Assembly: GCA_913052345.1 (NCBI GenBank)
Contig: CAJXDR010000021.1
Span: forward strand, 1 to 40,120
Source: UBA4421 sp002470275
GTDB lineage: Bacteria > Pseudomonadota > Gammaproteobacteria > Pseudomonadales > Azotimanducaceae
DNA length: 40,120 nt
Direction of reading: 5' to 3'
The notes under the pieces are model-generated. The model saw nothing but the letters and a program-made list of their open reading frames with translations, was not told the DNA's origin and did not search any database. The stretch's first letter is position 1. Each line of letters starts with the position of its first letter. Of the stretch, positions 26,052-34,156 are shown one piece after another. A program made the position numbers and the translations under genes.

Positions 26052-26791
26052 TGATTAATATGAAGAATACCCGCGTTGTCGATTTAACCTGGGAAATAAA
26101 CTCCCGCGTGACACGCCTGGATGGCTCGATAGAAGAGGGCACCAGAGACGTCTACAATATGCCCTGGATTGTGGAGGAGACCATCAACGAGCGTGATGGG
26201 ACCATGGAGCACCTGGTGGGCGGCAACCGAGCCACAATCCCCGAGTGGCCCATTGGGGTGGTTAGCGGACATATGGGGTCCCATATTCAACTGGGCGTGG
26301 GCCACAACGATAACTGGACCTGCCTGCCGGAAGGGATGCTTGGTCTTTGGGAGATGCCTTTGTCGACCTATTGCGGTGAAGCCGTGGTTTGCAACCTGGA
26401 TCATCTGGCGGGGCAGCCCATTTTGCCAGAGCATCTGTCAAATGTGCGGGAAGGAGATATCGTACTATTGGGGAGCGCGCACAGTGGTGGTCAACAGCCC
26501 ACCATCGTGAAAGAGACAGCGGATTGGCTTGCGGAAGAAATGAAGATCAAGATGCTTGGCGTGGGCGTCCCCGGCATCTCTTGGGAAACTGCGACCGATG
26601 CGCCGGAGCCGAATAACTCCCCCACCCACCGAGCGATGACAGGCAACAATATTCCCATTCTCTATCCGCTGGTGAATATTGATCAGCTGACCCAAGAGCG
26701 CGTCTACGTGATCAGCTTTCCGCTGAACGTTGATCCCATGGAGGGAACCTGGGTACGCGCTGTGGCCATCGAGGATGTGCCCTCAGCGTAG
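26051..26791 (+). CDS. Cyclase-fold (kynurenine formamidase-like) protein, copy 2
   Basis: A 246-aa paralogue of the preceding gene. Its metal motif reads H74-M-G-S-H78-I-Q80 and ends H85, again with Gln in place of Asp and one extra residue. The second region NSPTHRAMTGNNIPILYPLVNIDQL keeps the His but has Tyr where many members have Glu. The N-terminal signature DGSIEEGTRD, PWIVEE is shared with copy 1. No signal peptide, so cytoplasmic. The ATG overlaps the stop of copy 1, and GGAGGAAG lies just upstream, so the two are translationally coupled and may form a heteromer. A hydrolytic role on the dikinase substrate or product is the natural guess; an enzyme with altered metal chemistry or a non-catalytic partner are alternatives. 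Confidence 0.84.
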   Translation: MINMKNTRVVDLTWEINSRVTRLDGSIEEGTRDVYNMPWIVEETINERDGTMEHLVGGNRATIPEWPIGVVSGHMGSHIQLGVGHNDNWTCLPEGMLGLWEMPLSTYCGEAVVCNLDHLAGQPILPEHLSNVREGDIVLLGSAHSGGQQPTIVKETADWLAEEMKIKMLGVGVPGISWETATDAPEPNNSPTHRAMTGNNIPILYPLVNIDQLTQERVYVISFPLNVDPMEGTWVRAVAIEDVPSA

Positions 26792-26805
26792 CGCACCGCC
26801 AAACA

Positions 26806-26837
26806 TGATCAGGGAGGGGATCGCCCCTTCCTGGTCA
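26806..26837. terminator. Long hairpin between convergent cyclase 2 and dikinase 2
   Basis: TGATCAGGGAGGGG at 26806-26819 pairs with CCCCTTCCTGGTCA at 26824-26837 over 14 bp, with two G-T pairs, around ATCG. It sits in the 90-base gap between two convergent stops and lacks a T-tract. Likely a bidirectional transcript end. Confidence 0.6.
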
Positions 26838-26881
26838 GCTCAGGCCGCCCGACGGTGGCCAGAGATGGCCCTATGACCGCC

Positions 26882-29692
26882 TTAGTCGTCGTCGTGAATG
26901 ACTACGATCCCCGTATCTCCATCGATGGTGATTTTCTGACCGTGCTTGATGCGCTGGGTCCCGTTACCCACCCCAAGCACTGCGGGAATACCATATTCTC
27001 TGGCAACGATGGAACCGTGAGCCAGAATGCTGCCCACATCCGTGACCAGACCCACTGCATGGGCGAATAGCTGGGTCCAGGCTGGGGTCGTCAGGGGGCT
27101 GACGAGGATGCTGCCTGGCACCATCTTGTCGAAATCCGCTGGCCCAAGCACGACGCTTGCTTTGGCGGTGATGCTCCCGGAGCTCACCGCGAAGCCGCGC
27201 ATGACGTCGCTACCATCGTCATTTTTGATCTGGGTTTCTTTGAAGGAAACCGCCTCGATCTCGCTAGCCTCCAGGGGGATCGTACCGGGTGGATGATGCT
27301 GCTTGCGCGCCTCACGCACAGCCCGGCGCTGATCGGCCAGTTCACCCAGCTCGGGCTTACCTTGGCCCTGGGCGCGTGCGCTGAGCGCCTGCTCCAGTTC
27401 CTCGGTCACTAAGAAGAACAGATCCTCGGCCCGTTTGAGCGTAGCGCTTTCTGCTAAGCGCCGGCCCAGCTCGAACGCCATGGGTCGAAAAATCGACCAG
27501 GTGTAGCCAAAGCGGAAGGCGACCTCTTCGCGAATGTAGTTGTACTTCAGCGCCAGCCAGAGTCTGAAGCGAAACTGCCAGTACTCCAGCCCCGATAGCA
27601 GGTTGGAGACCTCCTCAAACTTCTCCTTACGAATGCCCGCTGTCTTTTCGGCCTGCTGCCTGGGGTGGTAGTCGTGATCGCGCACCATGGCTTTGAGAGT
27701 CGCAAAGAGTGCCGAGGGATCCTCGATCTGGGTGGGCTCAATGAAGTCCATGCTGTAGCCCTGGTGACCATAGGTCTGCAGGTAGGTGTCCAGTAACGCA
27801 ACCACCTGGCTGGCTTTCGGGTGCTCACGCAGGGCCTCCATCAGGAATTGAGAGGGTTTGACCAACACTAAGTAGGACAAGTCCTCATGAGCGCGAACGA
27901 CCTCTGCAATGGCAAATAGGTCCGCGTTGGCCTGCATGGTTTTGGACTCGATCCCCGAAAGGAACTGCCCGCTGATGAAGTTGTGGTCCGGCAGCGTCTC
28001 GCGCAAAAAACACTGGAGCTGGTCGTCGGTGGATTTAGCAACGCCGAAGGTATGGCTGGAGTCGCTAGACCAGTAATAGCCCTCTTCAATACCCAGCTCA
28101 GTAATACCCTCCAGGAGCTTCTGGTCTGACGCCTCCGCGACATCCAACGAACGCCATTTATCGGCAACGCCTTCGATGCGGGGTTTCGCTCCTTTGAACC
28201 AAGAATTGAGCTGAGCGTCATTGGTAGTCGTATTGTTAAACGCGATATAGGTCGGATTGTCGCTGGTCGGCATGGTAATCCGGGCATCCAAATCCGGCAG
28301 GTCTTGTGCCAGATACCAGGCGTCGAAGGCTGCTCGATCCTCTTCGTTGAGTTCCCCCTTGAAGATGCCCAGATCGTTAACGGCAGCCGTGGCCGCCGCC
28401 GATCGTTGTGCCTTCATCTGGTCATCAAAGGCCTTGTACTCGGCTTCTTCAATAGCGCCCTCGGAAATCGCCTGATTCTCGTCCTTTCTTTTCCTTCGCT
28501 CTTCGACGTCCTTAATGATTTGCGGCCAATCGAAACGCTGATAGGCGTAGCCGTTTACCGTGACGAACATCGGTCCGCCGCCAACCATCAGACTTTTGCC
28601 GCCTCTGGGCGCCTCGAGGCCGCGCGTGAGGTACAGCTCTTCGAACAGCTCACAGATGGGATCTGGCATGTTCTCAACGATCTGTCGTCGGCTTACAAAT
28701 TGAGCCGGTGGCGTAGGCTCCCACACCAGGTCAATGGGCTGAGGCAGAAGGTTGGTGATGGGGCGTGACTGCAGCAAATGCAGCTTTCCATCGCGAAAAG
28801 CCCATTCGATATCTTGAGGAAGGCCCTCATAAAGGCCTTCAATTTTAAGGGCGTGCTCACAGAGTTCGGTGAGCATTTCAGGGGACAAAGAAGACAGCTC
28901 CCGATCTGAGGCATCCACTTCCTCAATACGAACACCCTGATCGCCGTCAGAAATAATCTGCTGTTCCTTGGGGCCGATAACCTGTTCTTTGATCGACAGG
29001 TCACTGCGCTCGACGATATAGGTATCCGGCGTCACCTGTCCGCCGACAACGGCTTCGCCCAGTCCAAAACTTGCATTGATGACCATCTCAGAACGTTCAC
29101 CCGTGGTCGGGTTGGCGGTGAAGAGGATGCCAGACACATCTGAGGGCACCATTACCTGAACCACGACGGCCATGGCAACCTGGTCGTTTAAAATACCGTT
29201 TTGATGGCGATAGCTGATGGCTTGCGCCGTCCACAGAGAGGCCCAACATTTGTGCACAGCCTCAATAACTTCCGCTCCGCCTTTAACGTTCAGGTAGGTT
29301 TCCTGCTGTCCGGCAAAGGAAAATCCTGGCAGATCCTCAGCGTTCGCTGACGACCGGACTGCGACGGGCGTGAGGCCATTATCTACGGCTGCATAGGCCG
29401 CGAGAATTTCCTGCTTGAGCGCATCACTCAGCTCCGTCGCCAGAATCAGCTCGCTGATGGCCGTGGCGCATTCATCAAAGGCAGGATACCCATCCTTTAG
29501 CCGAGGCTCGGCCAGCTTTAAAATTTCTGCCTGAAGGCCATGGGTGCTGACAAAGTCCCGATAGGCATCGGCGGTAACCAAAAAACCGCCCGGCACGGCG
29601 AACCCAGCTCGCGCCATTTTGGCAAGCGAACGGCCCTTGCCGCCAACGCGTTCCAGGGAGTCTTCAGCCGTATTAATGGGAGTGGTGAACAT
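26882..29692 (-). CDS. PEP-synthase-like dikinase, rifampin-phosphotransferase architecture, copy 2
   Basis: A 936-aa close paralogue of the dikinase at 22.2-25.1 kb, alike over its whole length. The ATP-grasp domain has VGGKGRSLAKM, VRSSANAEDLPGFSFAGQQETYLNV and IEWAFRDGKLHLLQSRPIT. The phosphohistidine domain has GSILAHGSIVAREYGIPAV with H892. The middle domain shares blocks such as QIVENMPDPICELFEELYLT and SHTFGVAKSTDDQLQCFLRETLPD. It diverges most in the Glu/Ala-rich linker region (about 400-470). ATG 29692 follows AGGAAA. It converges on the cyclase pair and lies divergent from the GH32 operon. Two intact copies could act on two positions of one substrate, on two substrates, or as a heteromer. 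Confidence 0.85.
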   Translation of the reverse strand: MFTTPINTAEDSLERVGGKGRSLAKMARAGFAVPGGFLVTADAYRDFVSTHGLQAEILKLAEPRLKDGYPAFDECATAISELILATELSDALKQEILAAYAAVDNGLTPVAVRSSANAEDLPGFSFAGQQETYLNVKGGAEVIEAVHKCWASLWTAQAISYRHQNGILNDQVAMAVVVQVMVPSDVSGILFTANPTTGERSEMVINASFGLGEAVVGGQVTPDTYIVERSDLSIKEQVIGPKEQQIISDGDQGVRIEEVDASDRELSSLSPEMLTELCEHALKIEGLYEGLPQDIEWAFRDGKLHLLQSRPITNLLPQPIDLVWEPTPPAQFVSRRQIVENMPDPICELFEELYLTRGLEAPRGGKSLMVGGGPMFVTVNGYAYQRFDWPQIIKDVEERRKRKDENQAISEGAIEEAEYKAFDDQMKAQRSAAATAAVNDLGIFKGELNEEDRAAFDAWYLAQDLPDLDARITMPTSDNPTYIAFNNTTTNDAQLNSWFKGAKPRIEGVADKWRSLDVAEASDQKLLEGITELGIEEGYYWSSDSSHTFGVAKSTDDQLQCFLRETLPDHNFISGQFLSGIESKTMQANADLFAIAEVVRAHEDLSYLVLVKPSQFLMEALREHPKASQVVALLDTYLQTYGHQGYSMDFIEPTQIEDPSALFATLKAMVRDHDYHPRQQAEKTAGIRKEKFEEVSNLLSGLEYWQFRFRLWLALKYNYIREEVAFRFGYTWSIFRPMAFELGRRLAESATLKRAEDLFFLVTEELEQALSARAQGQGKPELGELADQRRAVREARKQHHPPGTIPLEASEIEAVSFKETQIKNDDGSDVMRGFAVSSGSITAKASVVLGPADFDKMVPGSILVSPLTTPAWTQLFAHAVGLVTDVGSILAHGSIVAREYGIPAVLGVGNGTQRIKHGQKITIDGDTGIVVIHDDD

Positions 29693-29786
29693 TCGTAGTT
29701 TCCTGCGTTTTTGAATTCTTTTGAGTGTGGTGATTGTCGATGCTCAGGGTCGTCGTGCAAGTGATGGGGTTTGGAACCCACCCATT

Positions 29787-29800
29787 ATCCGCCAGCGGAT
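29787..29800. promoter_or_regulatory. 14-bp palindrome in the dikinase 2 / GH32 divergent region
   Basis: ATCCGC-CA-GCGGAT is a perfect 6+2+6 palindrome near the middle of the 261-base gap between two divergent genes. The position fits an operator. The sequence differs from the palindrome before cyclase copy 1, so a common regulator is not indicated. Confidence 0.4.
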
Positions 29801-29953
29801 TAATCCCAGAAATTATTGGAGAAAACACAGGCTCCCGCCTGACGAAGCAGCACAGCACCGGGCACCTCGTTGCCTACGCAGAAGCGATGCCAATGCGGAA
29901 CTAACTCGGGTAGGCTCTGCCTGTCGACCGCCAATAAAAAGAGAGGAGGGGCA

Positions 29954-31342
29954 ATGGCAATCTACACGGAGTTACACCGACCCCAGTTTCATTTCTCAGC
30001 CAAGAAGAACTGGATCAATGACCCGAATGGCTTGGTCTATCGAGACGGGATATGGCACCTCTTTTTTCAGCATAATCGTCTCGCCCCGGTCTGGGGTGAA
30101 ATGAGTTGGGGGCACGCGGTCAGCGACGATCTTTTGCATTGGCGAGAGCTGGAGATCGCTCTAGAGCCCGATGACATGGGCGATATGTTTTCTGGGTCCG
30201 CTGTCGTGGACGAACACAATACCGCCGGCTTCGGGGCAGGCGCACTGTTGGCCTTCTATACCGCCGCCGGATTTGCCGATAAGCCTACGGCATCTTTGAA
30301 ACGGGTACCCAACGGCGCTCACACCCAGTGTTTGGCCTACAGCGTGGATAGCGGTAAACAGTGGACGAAGTTCAGCGATAATCCCCTGGTGGCTGAGATG
30401 TCCAAGGGGAATCGCGACCCTAAGGTAGTCTGGCATGAGGCCTCCCAGCGCTGGGTCATGGCCCTTTACCTTAGCGAGGACGAATACTGCTTGCTGACCT
30501 CCCCTGATGCCAAGAGTTGGGAGCTAAGGCAGAGGTTTAGGTTTTCGGGCGAGTCAGAGTGCCCGGATTTCTTTCCGCTTCGGGATCAGGCGGGGCAGGA
30601 ACACTGGGTCTTTTGGGCAGCCGGCGGCCACTATCAGCTTGGGCGTTTTGACGGTGAAGCTTTCGTGCCAGAGAGTCCGGTGCTGCTGGGCGAATTCGGG
30701 CCCAATGGCTATGCGGCGCAGACATGGAGCGATGCGCCCAACGATAGGCGAATACAAATTTCATGGATGGCCGGCGGCCTTTACCCAGAGATGCCGTTTA
30801 ATCAACAGATGTCGCTGCCCGTTGAGCTGTCTTTGACAGGGGAGGGGGAAGACGCCCGGCTGGTGCGTCAGCCTGTGCGCGAGATTGAAGCGTTACGTCT
30901 GCGGAGCGTGCATCCGGATTCCGTGGCCGTTACGCCCAGCGCGTCCTTTGTTGTTCCTACTAATGCCAAACTGCTAGACGTTAGCTTCACCGTGGAAAAG
31001 GGTACGGCAGCGGTTTTTTATCTCGTGATCCGAGGCCAGTCCATGGTCTTTGATTTCAGGGACGGTCGCCTCAGATTCCGCCCTAGCGATGTGCCTAAGG
31101 TCAAGCCAACGCCCGAGTATGTTGAGCTGCCCAATGAGGAGCACCTGGACGTTCGACTCATCGTGGATTTGACCTCGGTTGAGATTTTTATTCAGGGTGG
31201 GCGCATGAGTGCCTCGTTTTGCTTCCTCCCCGGCGCCTATGTGAATACTCTGGTGGCTAATGCCTACGGGGGCGATCTTCGCCTTCGAGACATCGCCGTG
31301 CACGAACTGGCCTCTGCCTGGCGTCGAGAGGCGGGTCGGTGA
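29954..31342 (+). CDS. GH32 family glycoside hydrolase (sucrose/fructan hydrolase type)
   Basis: A 462-aa canonical GH32 enzyme. WINDPNG gives nucleophile D23, NRDP gives D155, and ECPD gives acid/base E202. FQHN and WGHAVSDDLLHW are further propeller motifs. The C-terminal beta-sandwich contains VDLTSVEIFIQGG (about 395-410). It should release beta-linked fructose from sucrose, sucrose phosphate, inulin or levan type substrates. No signal peptide, so the substrate must be imported first. ATG 29954 follows GAGGAGGGG; an in-frame start at 29870 would add 28 residues before the family's normal N-terminus. First gene of a plus-strand run with the metallophosphoesterase and two ABC exporters. No fructokinase or sucrose-specific transporter is present in the window. 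Confidence 0.94.
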   Translation: MAIYTELHRPQFHFSAKKNWINDPNGLVYRDGIWHLFFQHNRLAPVWGEMSWGHAVSDDLLHWRELEIALEPDDMGDMFSGSAVVDEHNTAGFGAGALLAFYTAAGFADKPTASLKRVPNGAHTQCLAYSVDSGKQWTKFSDNPLVAEMSKGNRDPKVVWHEASQRWVMALYLSEDEYCLLTSPDAKSWELRQRFRFSGESECPDFFPLRDQAGQEHWVFWAAGGHYQLGRFDGEAFVPESPVLLGEFGPNGYAAQTWSDAPNDRRIQISWMAGGLYPEMPFNQQMSLPVELSLTGEGEDARLVRQPVREIEALRLRSVHPDSVAVTPSASFVVPTNAKLLDVSFTVEKGTAAVFYLVIRGQSMVFDFRDGRLRFRPSDVPKVKPTPEYVELPNEEHLDVRLIVDLTSVEIFIQGGRMSASFCFLPGAYVNTLVANAYGGDLRLRDIAVHELASAWRREAGR

Positions 31343-31447
31343 ATTGGGTGACTTTAGCCCGGCTACCGCAACGAGCACTGTGATCGGTCGCGCTAATCGG
31401 TAGTATGCCCCCAAAAGAACGATGGCTCACAACAACAAATAGAAACT

Positions 31448-32200
31448 ATGAAAATACTGGTAATCAGCGATATCCACGGCAATGCAGAGGCATTGAAAGC
31501 CGTCATGCAGGCAGAGCAAGATCGGGATGCAACCATCTTTTTGGGAGATAGCGCGCTTTCCGGGCCTCAGGCTAACGAAACGCTAGAGCTACTCCAGCAT
31601 ATTGGACCCATGACGGCCATCATGGGGAATCACGACCACGAGGTGATGGATCCGTCGAGCTTTGCTAATTGGCCGCCAGAGTGGATCGCGTTGAACGAGT
31701 GGATCTTGGAACGTCTGGACCCCTCGGGGCGAGACTTTATTGCCGGTTTCTTGCCCGCTGGGGAGTACCAGGTCGGAGAGCTTAAGGCCTTCATGCATCA
31801 TGGTGAAATGGGACGAGGTCGACCGGCCGCCCTGCCCGACGCAGAGGATCAGGTTTTTGAGGATTTGTCCGCCGGCAGCACGGCGCCTCTGGTTTTGTTC
31901 GGTCATACCCATGTGCAGTTTAGCCGTGTTGTTGGCGAACGACAATTCATCAATCCGGGTAGCGTGGGTCAGCCACGCTGCGGCAAGCTCCATGCCTGTT
32001 ATGGCGTGTTTGAGGACGGTGTCTATGACCCACGCCAGGTGACCTATGACCCAGCACCGTGGCTTGCGGCGCTCGCACGCATTGAAGGCATTCAACCTTA
32101 TCCAGAATTTTGCGAGTGGCTAAGGAACGGCCTCTTAACCGGATACGGTATCGGTGAGCGCGACCCTTGGACCCAGTTCGCGGCCCAGGGTTACTGTTAA
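31448..32200 (+). CDS. Calcineurin-like metallophosphoesterase, YfcE/MJ0936-like
   Basis: A 250-aa metal-dependent phosphoesterase. It has the full set of metal motifs: SDIHGN (D8, H10), LGDS, GNHDHE, MHHGE, and GHTH in LFGHTHVQF. Family members of this size cleave phosphodiesters or phosphomonoesters, often with Mn. The residues after the core (about 205-250) form a short tail rich in aromatic residues. It is cytoplasmic. It sits 105 bases after the GH32 gene and 35 before the ABC exporter pair, so it is probably in the same operon. Acting on a sugar phosphate or sugar phosphodiester would fit both the GH32 and the dikinases nearby (inference). Confidence 0.88.
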   Translation: MKILVISDIHGNAEALKAVMQAEQDRDATIFLGDSALSGPQANETLELLQHIGPMTAIMGNHDHEVMDPSSFANWPPEWIALNEWILERLDPSGRDFIAGFLPAGEYQVGELKAFMHHGEMGRGRPAALPDAEDQVFEDLSAGSTAPLVLFGHTHVQFSRVVGERQFINPGSVGQPRCGKLHACYGVFEDGVYDPRQVTYDPAPWLAALARIEGIQPYPEFCEWLRNGLLTGYGIGERDPWTQFAAQGYC

Positions 32201-32235
32201 CTAACTGACCTCTGGGGAGAGGTTCGGGGAGAGGC

Positions 32236-34152
32236 GTGGGGAAGGATAGCCAGGCGCGACATCAGTATTCCCTGGGAGCCATCGTGCAGCTGGGCTTCCG
32301 CTGCTGGCCGTATTATCGCCCTCAAGTCCCCCACCTGCTGATCTTTGTCCTGCTTAACACCCTCATCGGCGGCATGATCCTGGGCGGGATGGTGCTGGCC
32401 AACGATGTGGTGGACAACAAAATCTTGCTGGGTGAGCGCCTAGAGCCCCTGCAGGCCAGGGCGCTTTTTCTGGACGCGGACTATGTCACCTCGGGTGCTG
32501 AGGATGAGCCGCCCTTAAGCAAAGACCAGCGTCGGCAGGTACGCCTTGGAGTCCTGGTGCTCGGTGCACTTTATATGATCCTGCTCACCGCTTCTGTGGC
32601 CCTGGTTTGGTACTACATGGTTTGGATTTTTCAGCGAATCAACCAACAGCTGAGAGTAGAAATGCTGGCTCGGGCCGAACGGCTATCCCTGTCTCATCAC
32701 AGTCAATCGCGCACGGGGGATGCGATCTACCGGGTGTATCAGGACAGCGCCACCATCACGAACGTACTTCAGTTTATGCTCTTGACGCCGCTCCGAATCC
32801 TCGCCTGGTTTGCCTTTGGCATGGTAGTCATCGTCCTCTTTTCGCCCTGGCTATTTTTATTCATGGTCGCTGCCGGTGTCCCTATTTACTGTCTGATGCG
32901 CCATTACATGCCGAAAATAAGACTCGCTGCTCGGGAATCTCGAGAGGCCAACAGTGAGCTGACGTCCAGAATTCAGGAGACCCTGGCGGCCATTCGCGTG
33001 ATCAAGGCCAGCGGCGCCGAGGACCATATGATGCAGCAATTCGGTCTAGAGTCTCAGCAGGCGCTAGATGCCGCCTATAGAGTGCGTTACTACTTTGTCC
33101 TGTTGAGCGTTGGAGTCACCCTGGTCGGTGTTTCCGCGCTTTTGGTTGCCGAGTATTTGATGGCTACCTGGGCGCTCTCCGAGAGAGCAACCTATATGGG
33201 GGCTGCCATCGCCTTGGTGGGCTTTGCCGTTTGGAATTTGGGTGCCTTTAAAGCGGCCACGGGACGGGGCTTGGAGCTGACCAAGCAGGCTAGAGAATTT
33301 GCAGGAACTTGGGCCATTGTGCAGGACCTTGTGGTGGGTCTGGAGCGTGCCTTTTATCTGCTTGATCTGGAGCCTGAGGTGAACGAGCCCGAACATCCTA
33401 AGGCCTTTCCCAGTCCCATCCAACGGGTTGATTTCGACGCTGTGCACTTCAGCTATCAGTCGCAGCAAAAGGTGCTTGCCGGGGTGAGTCTCGGTGCCGA
33501 AGTGGGGACCATCACCGCCATTGTTGGATCTACCGGGGCGGGGAAATCCACCTTGGTTTCGCTGTTGCTGCGGCTGGCCGAGCCAGAGCAGGGTCGGGTC
33601 ACCATTAATGGCGAGGACATTCGAGAGATGGCCACCGAGGATCTGCGTGGGGGCGTCAGTATTGCGTTGCAGCAAAATATTCTGTTCGCCATGAGCGTTG
33701 CCGACAATATTAGATATGGTCAGAAAGATACGGACCAACAAAAAATTCAAGCGGCGGCTCGGATCGCCTGTGCCGACGAATTTATTCAGGACATGCCCGA
33801 AGGGTATGACACGGAGCTGGGCGAGCGTGGTGGCAAGCTTTCCACCGGCCAGCGCCAGCGTCTCTCCATTGCTCGAGCGGTGCTTAGAGATACCCCAATT
33901 CTTATCCTGGATGAGCCCACCGCATCCCTCGACGCGATGACCGAACAGGCTGTCATGCGCAACCTGGCCGAGTGGGGTCGGGGGCGCGTGGTCTTTATTA
34001 TTACCCACCGGCTATCAACGATTCGTCGCGCTGATCAGATCGCGTTCTTGGAAGACGGGGTGATTCGAGAGCTAGGTGATCACCAGTCCTTGATGGCGCA
34101 GCAGGGGGCCTATAGCCGCTTTGTTGAGGCTGAAACCGGGGAGGCCCGTTAG
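32236..34152 (+). CDS. ABC exporter half-transporter 1
   Basis: A 638-aa type I ABC exporter subunit: six membrane segments in the first ~350 residues, then a nucleotide-binding domain. Walker A is GSTGAGKS (about 431-438), the signature LSTGQRQR (about 534-541), Walker B ILILDEPTASLD with a catalytic Glu, and the H-loop ITHRLSTI. All catalytic residues are intact. The first membrane segment is followed by a long acidic periplasmic loop (about 65-95). Start GTG 32236, with GGGGAGAGG close upstream. The second subunit begins four bases after its stop. Such pairs usually form heterodimers that export lipids, drugs or peptides; the cargo here is not known. Export of a toxic intermediate of the neighbouring pathway is a guess. 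Confidence 0.9.
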   Translation: MGKDSQARHQYSLGAIVQLGFRCWPYYRPQVPHLLIFVLLNTLIGGMILGGMVLANDVVDNKILLGERLEPLQARALFLDADYVTSGAEDEPPLSKDQRRQVRLGVLVLGALYMILLTASVALVWYYMVWIFQRINQQLRVEMLARAERLSLSHHSQSRTGDAIYRVYQDSATITNVLQFMLLTPLRILAWFAFGMVVIVLFSPWLFLFMVAAGVPIYCLMRHYMPKIRLAARESREANSELTSRIQETLAAIRVIKASGAEDHMMQQFGLESQQALDAAYRVRYYFVLLSVGVTLVGVSALLVAEYLMATWALSERATYMGAAIALVGFAVWNLGAFKAATGRGLELTKQAREFAGTWAIVQDLVVGLERAFYLLDLEPEVNEPEHPKAFPSPIQRVDFDAVHFSYQSQQKVLAGVSLGAEVGTITAIVGSTGAGKSTLVSLLLRLAEPEQGRVTINGEDIREMATEDLRGGVSIALQQNILFAMSVADNIRYGQKDTDQQKIQAAARIACADEFIQDMPEGYDTELGERGGKLSTGQRQRLSIARAVLRDTPILILDEPTASLDAMTEQAVMRNLAEWGRGRVVFIITHRLSTIRRADQIAFLEDGVIRELGDHQSLMAQQGAYSRFVEAETGEAR

Positions 34153-34156
34153 TCCC

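Noticed and set aside
22236..29692. Rifampin resistance genes
   Set aside because: The architecture matches, but the middle substrate domain is not recognisable as rifamycin-binding, there are two copies, and the neighbours are metabolic.
33064..34008. Minus-strand 314-codon open frame
   Set aside because: Shadow of the ABC exporter gene; Walker A, signature and Walker B are in the plus frame and no family signal appears on the minus strand.
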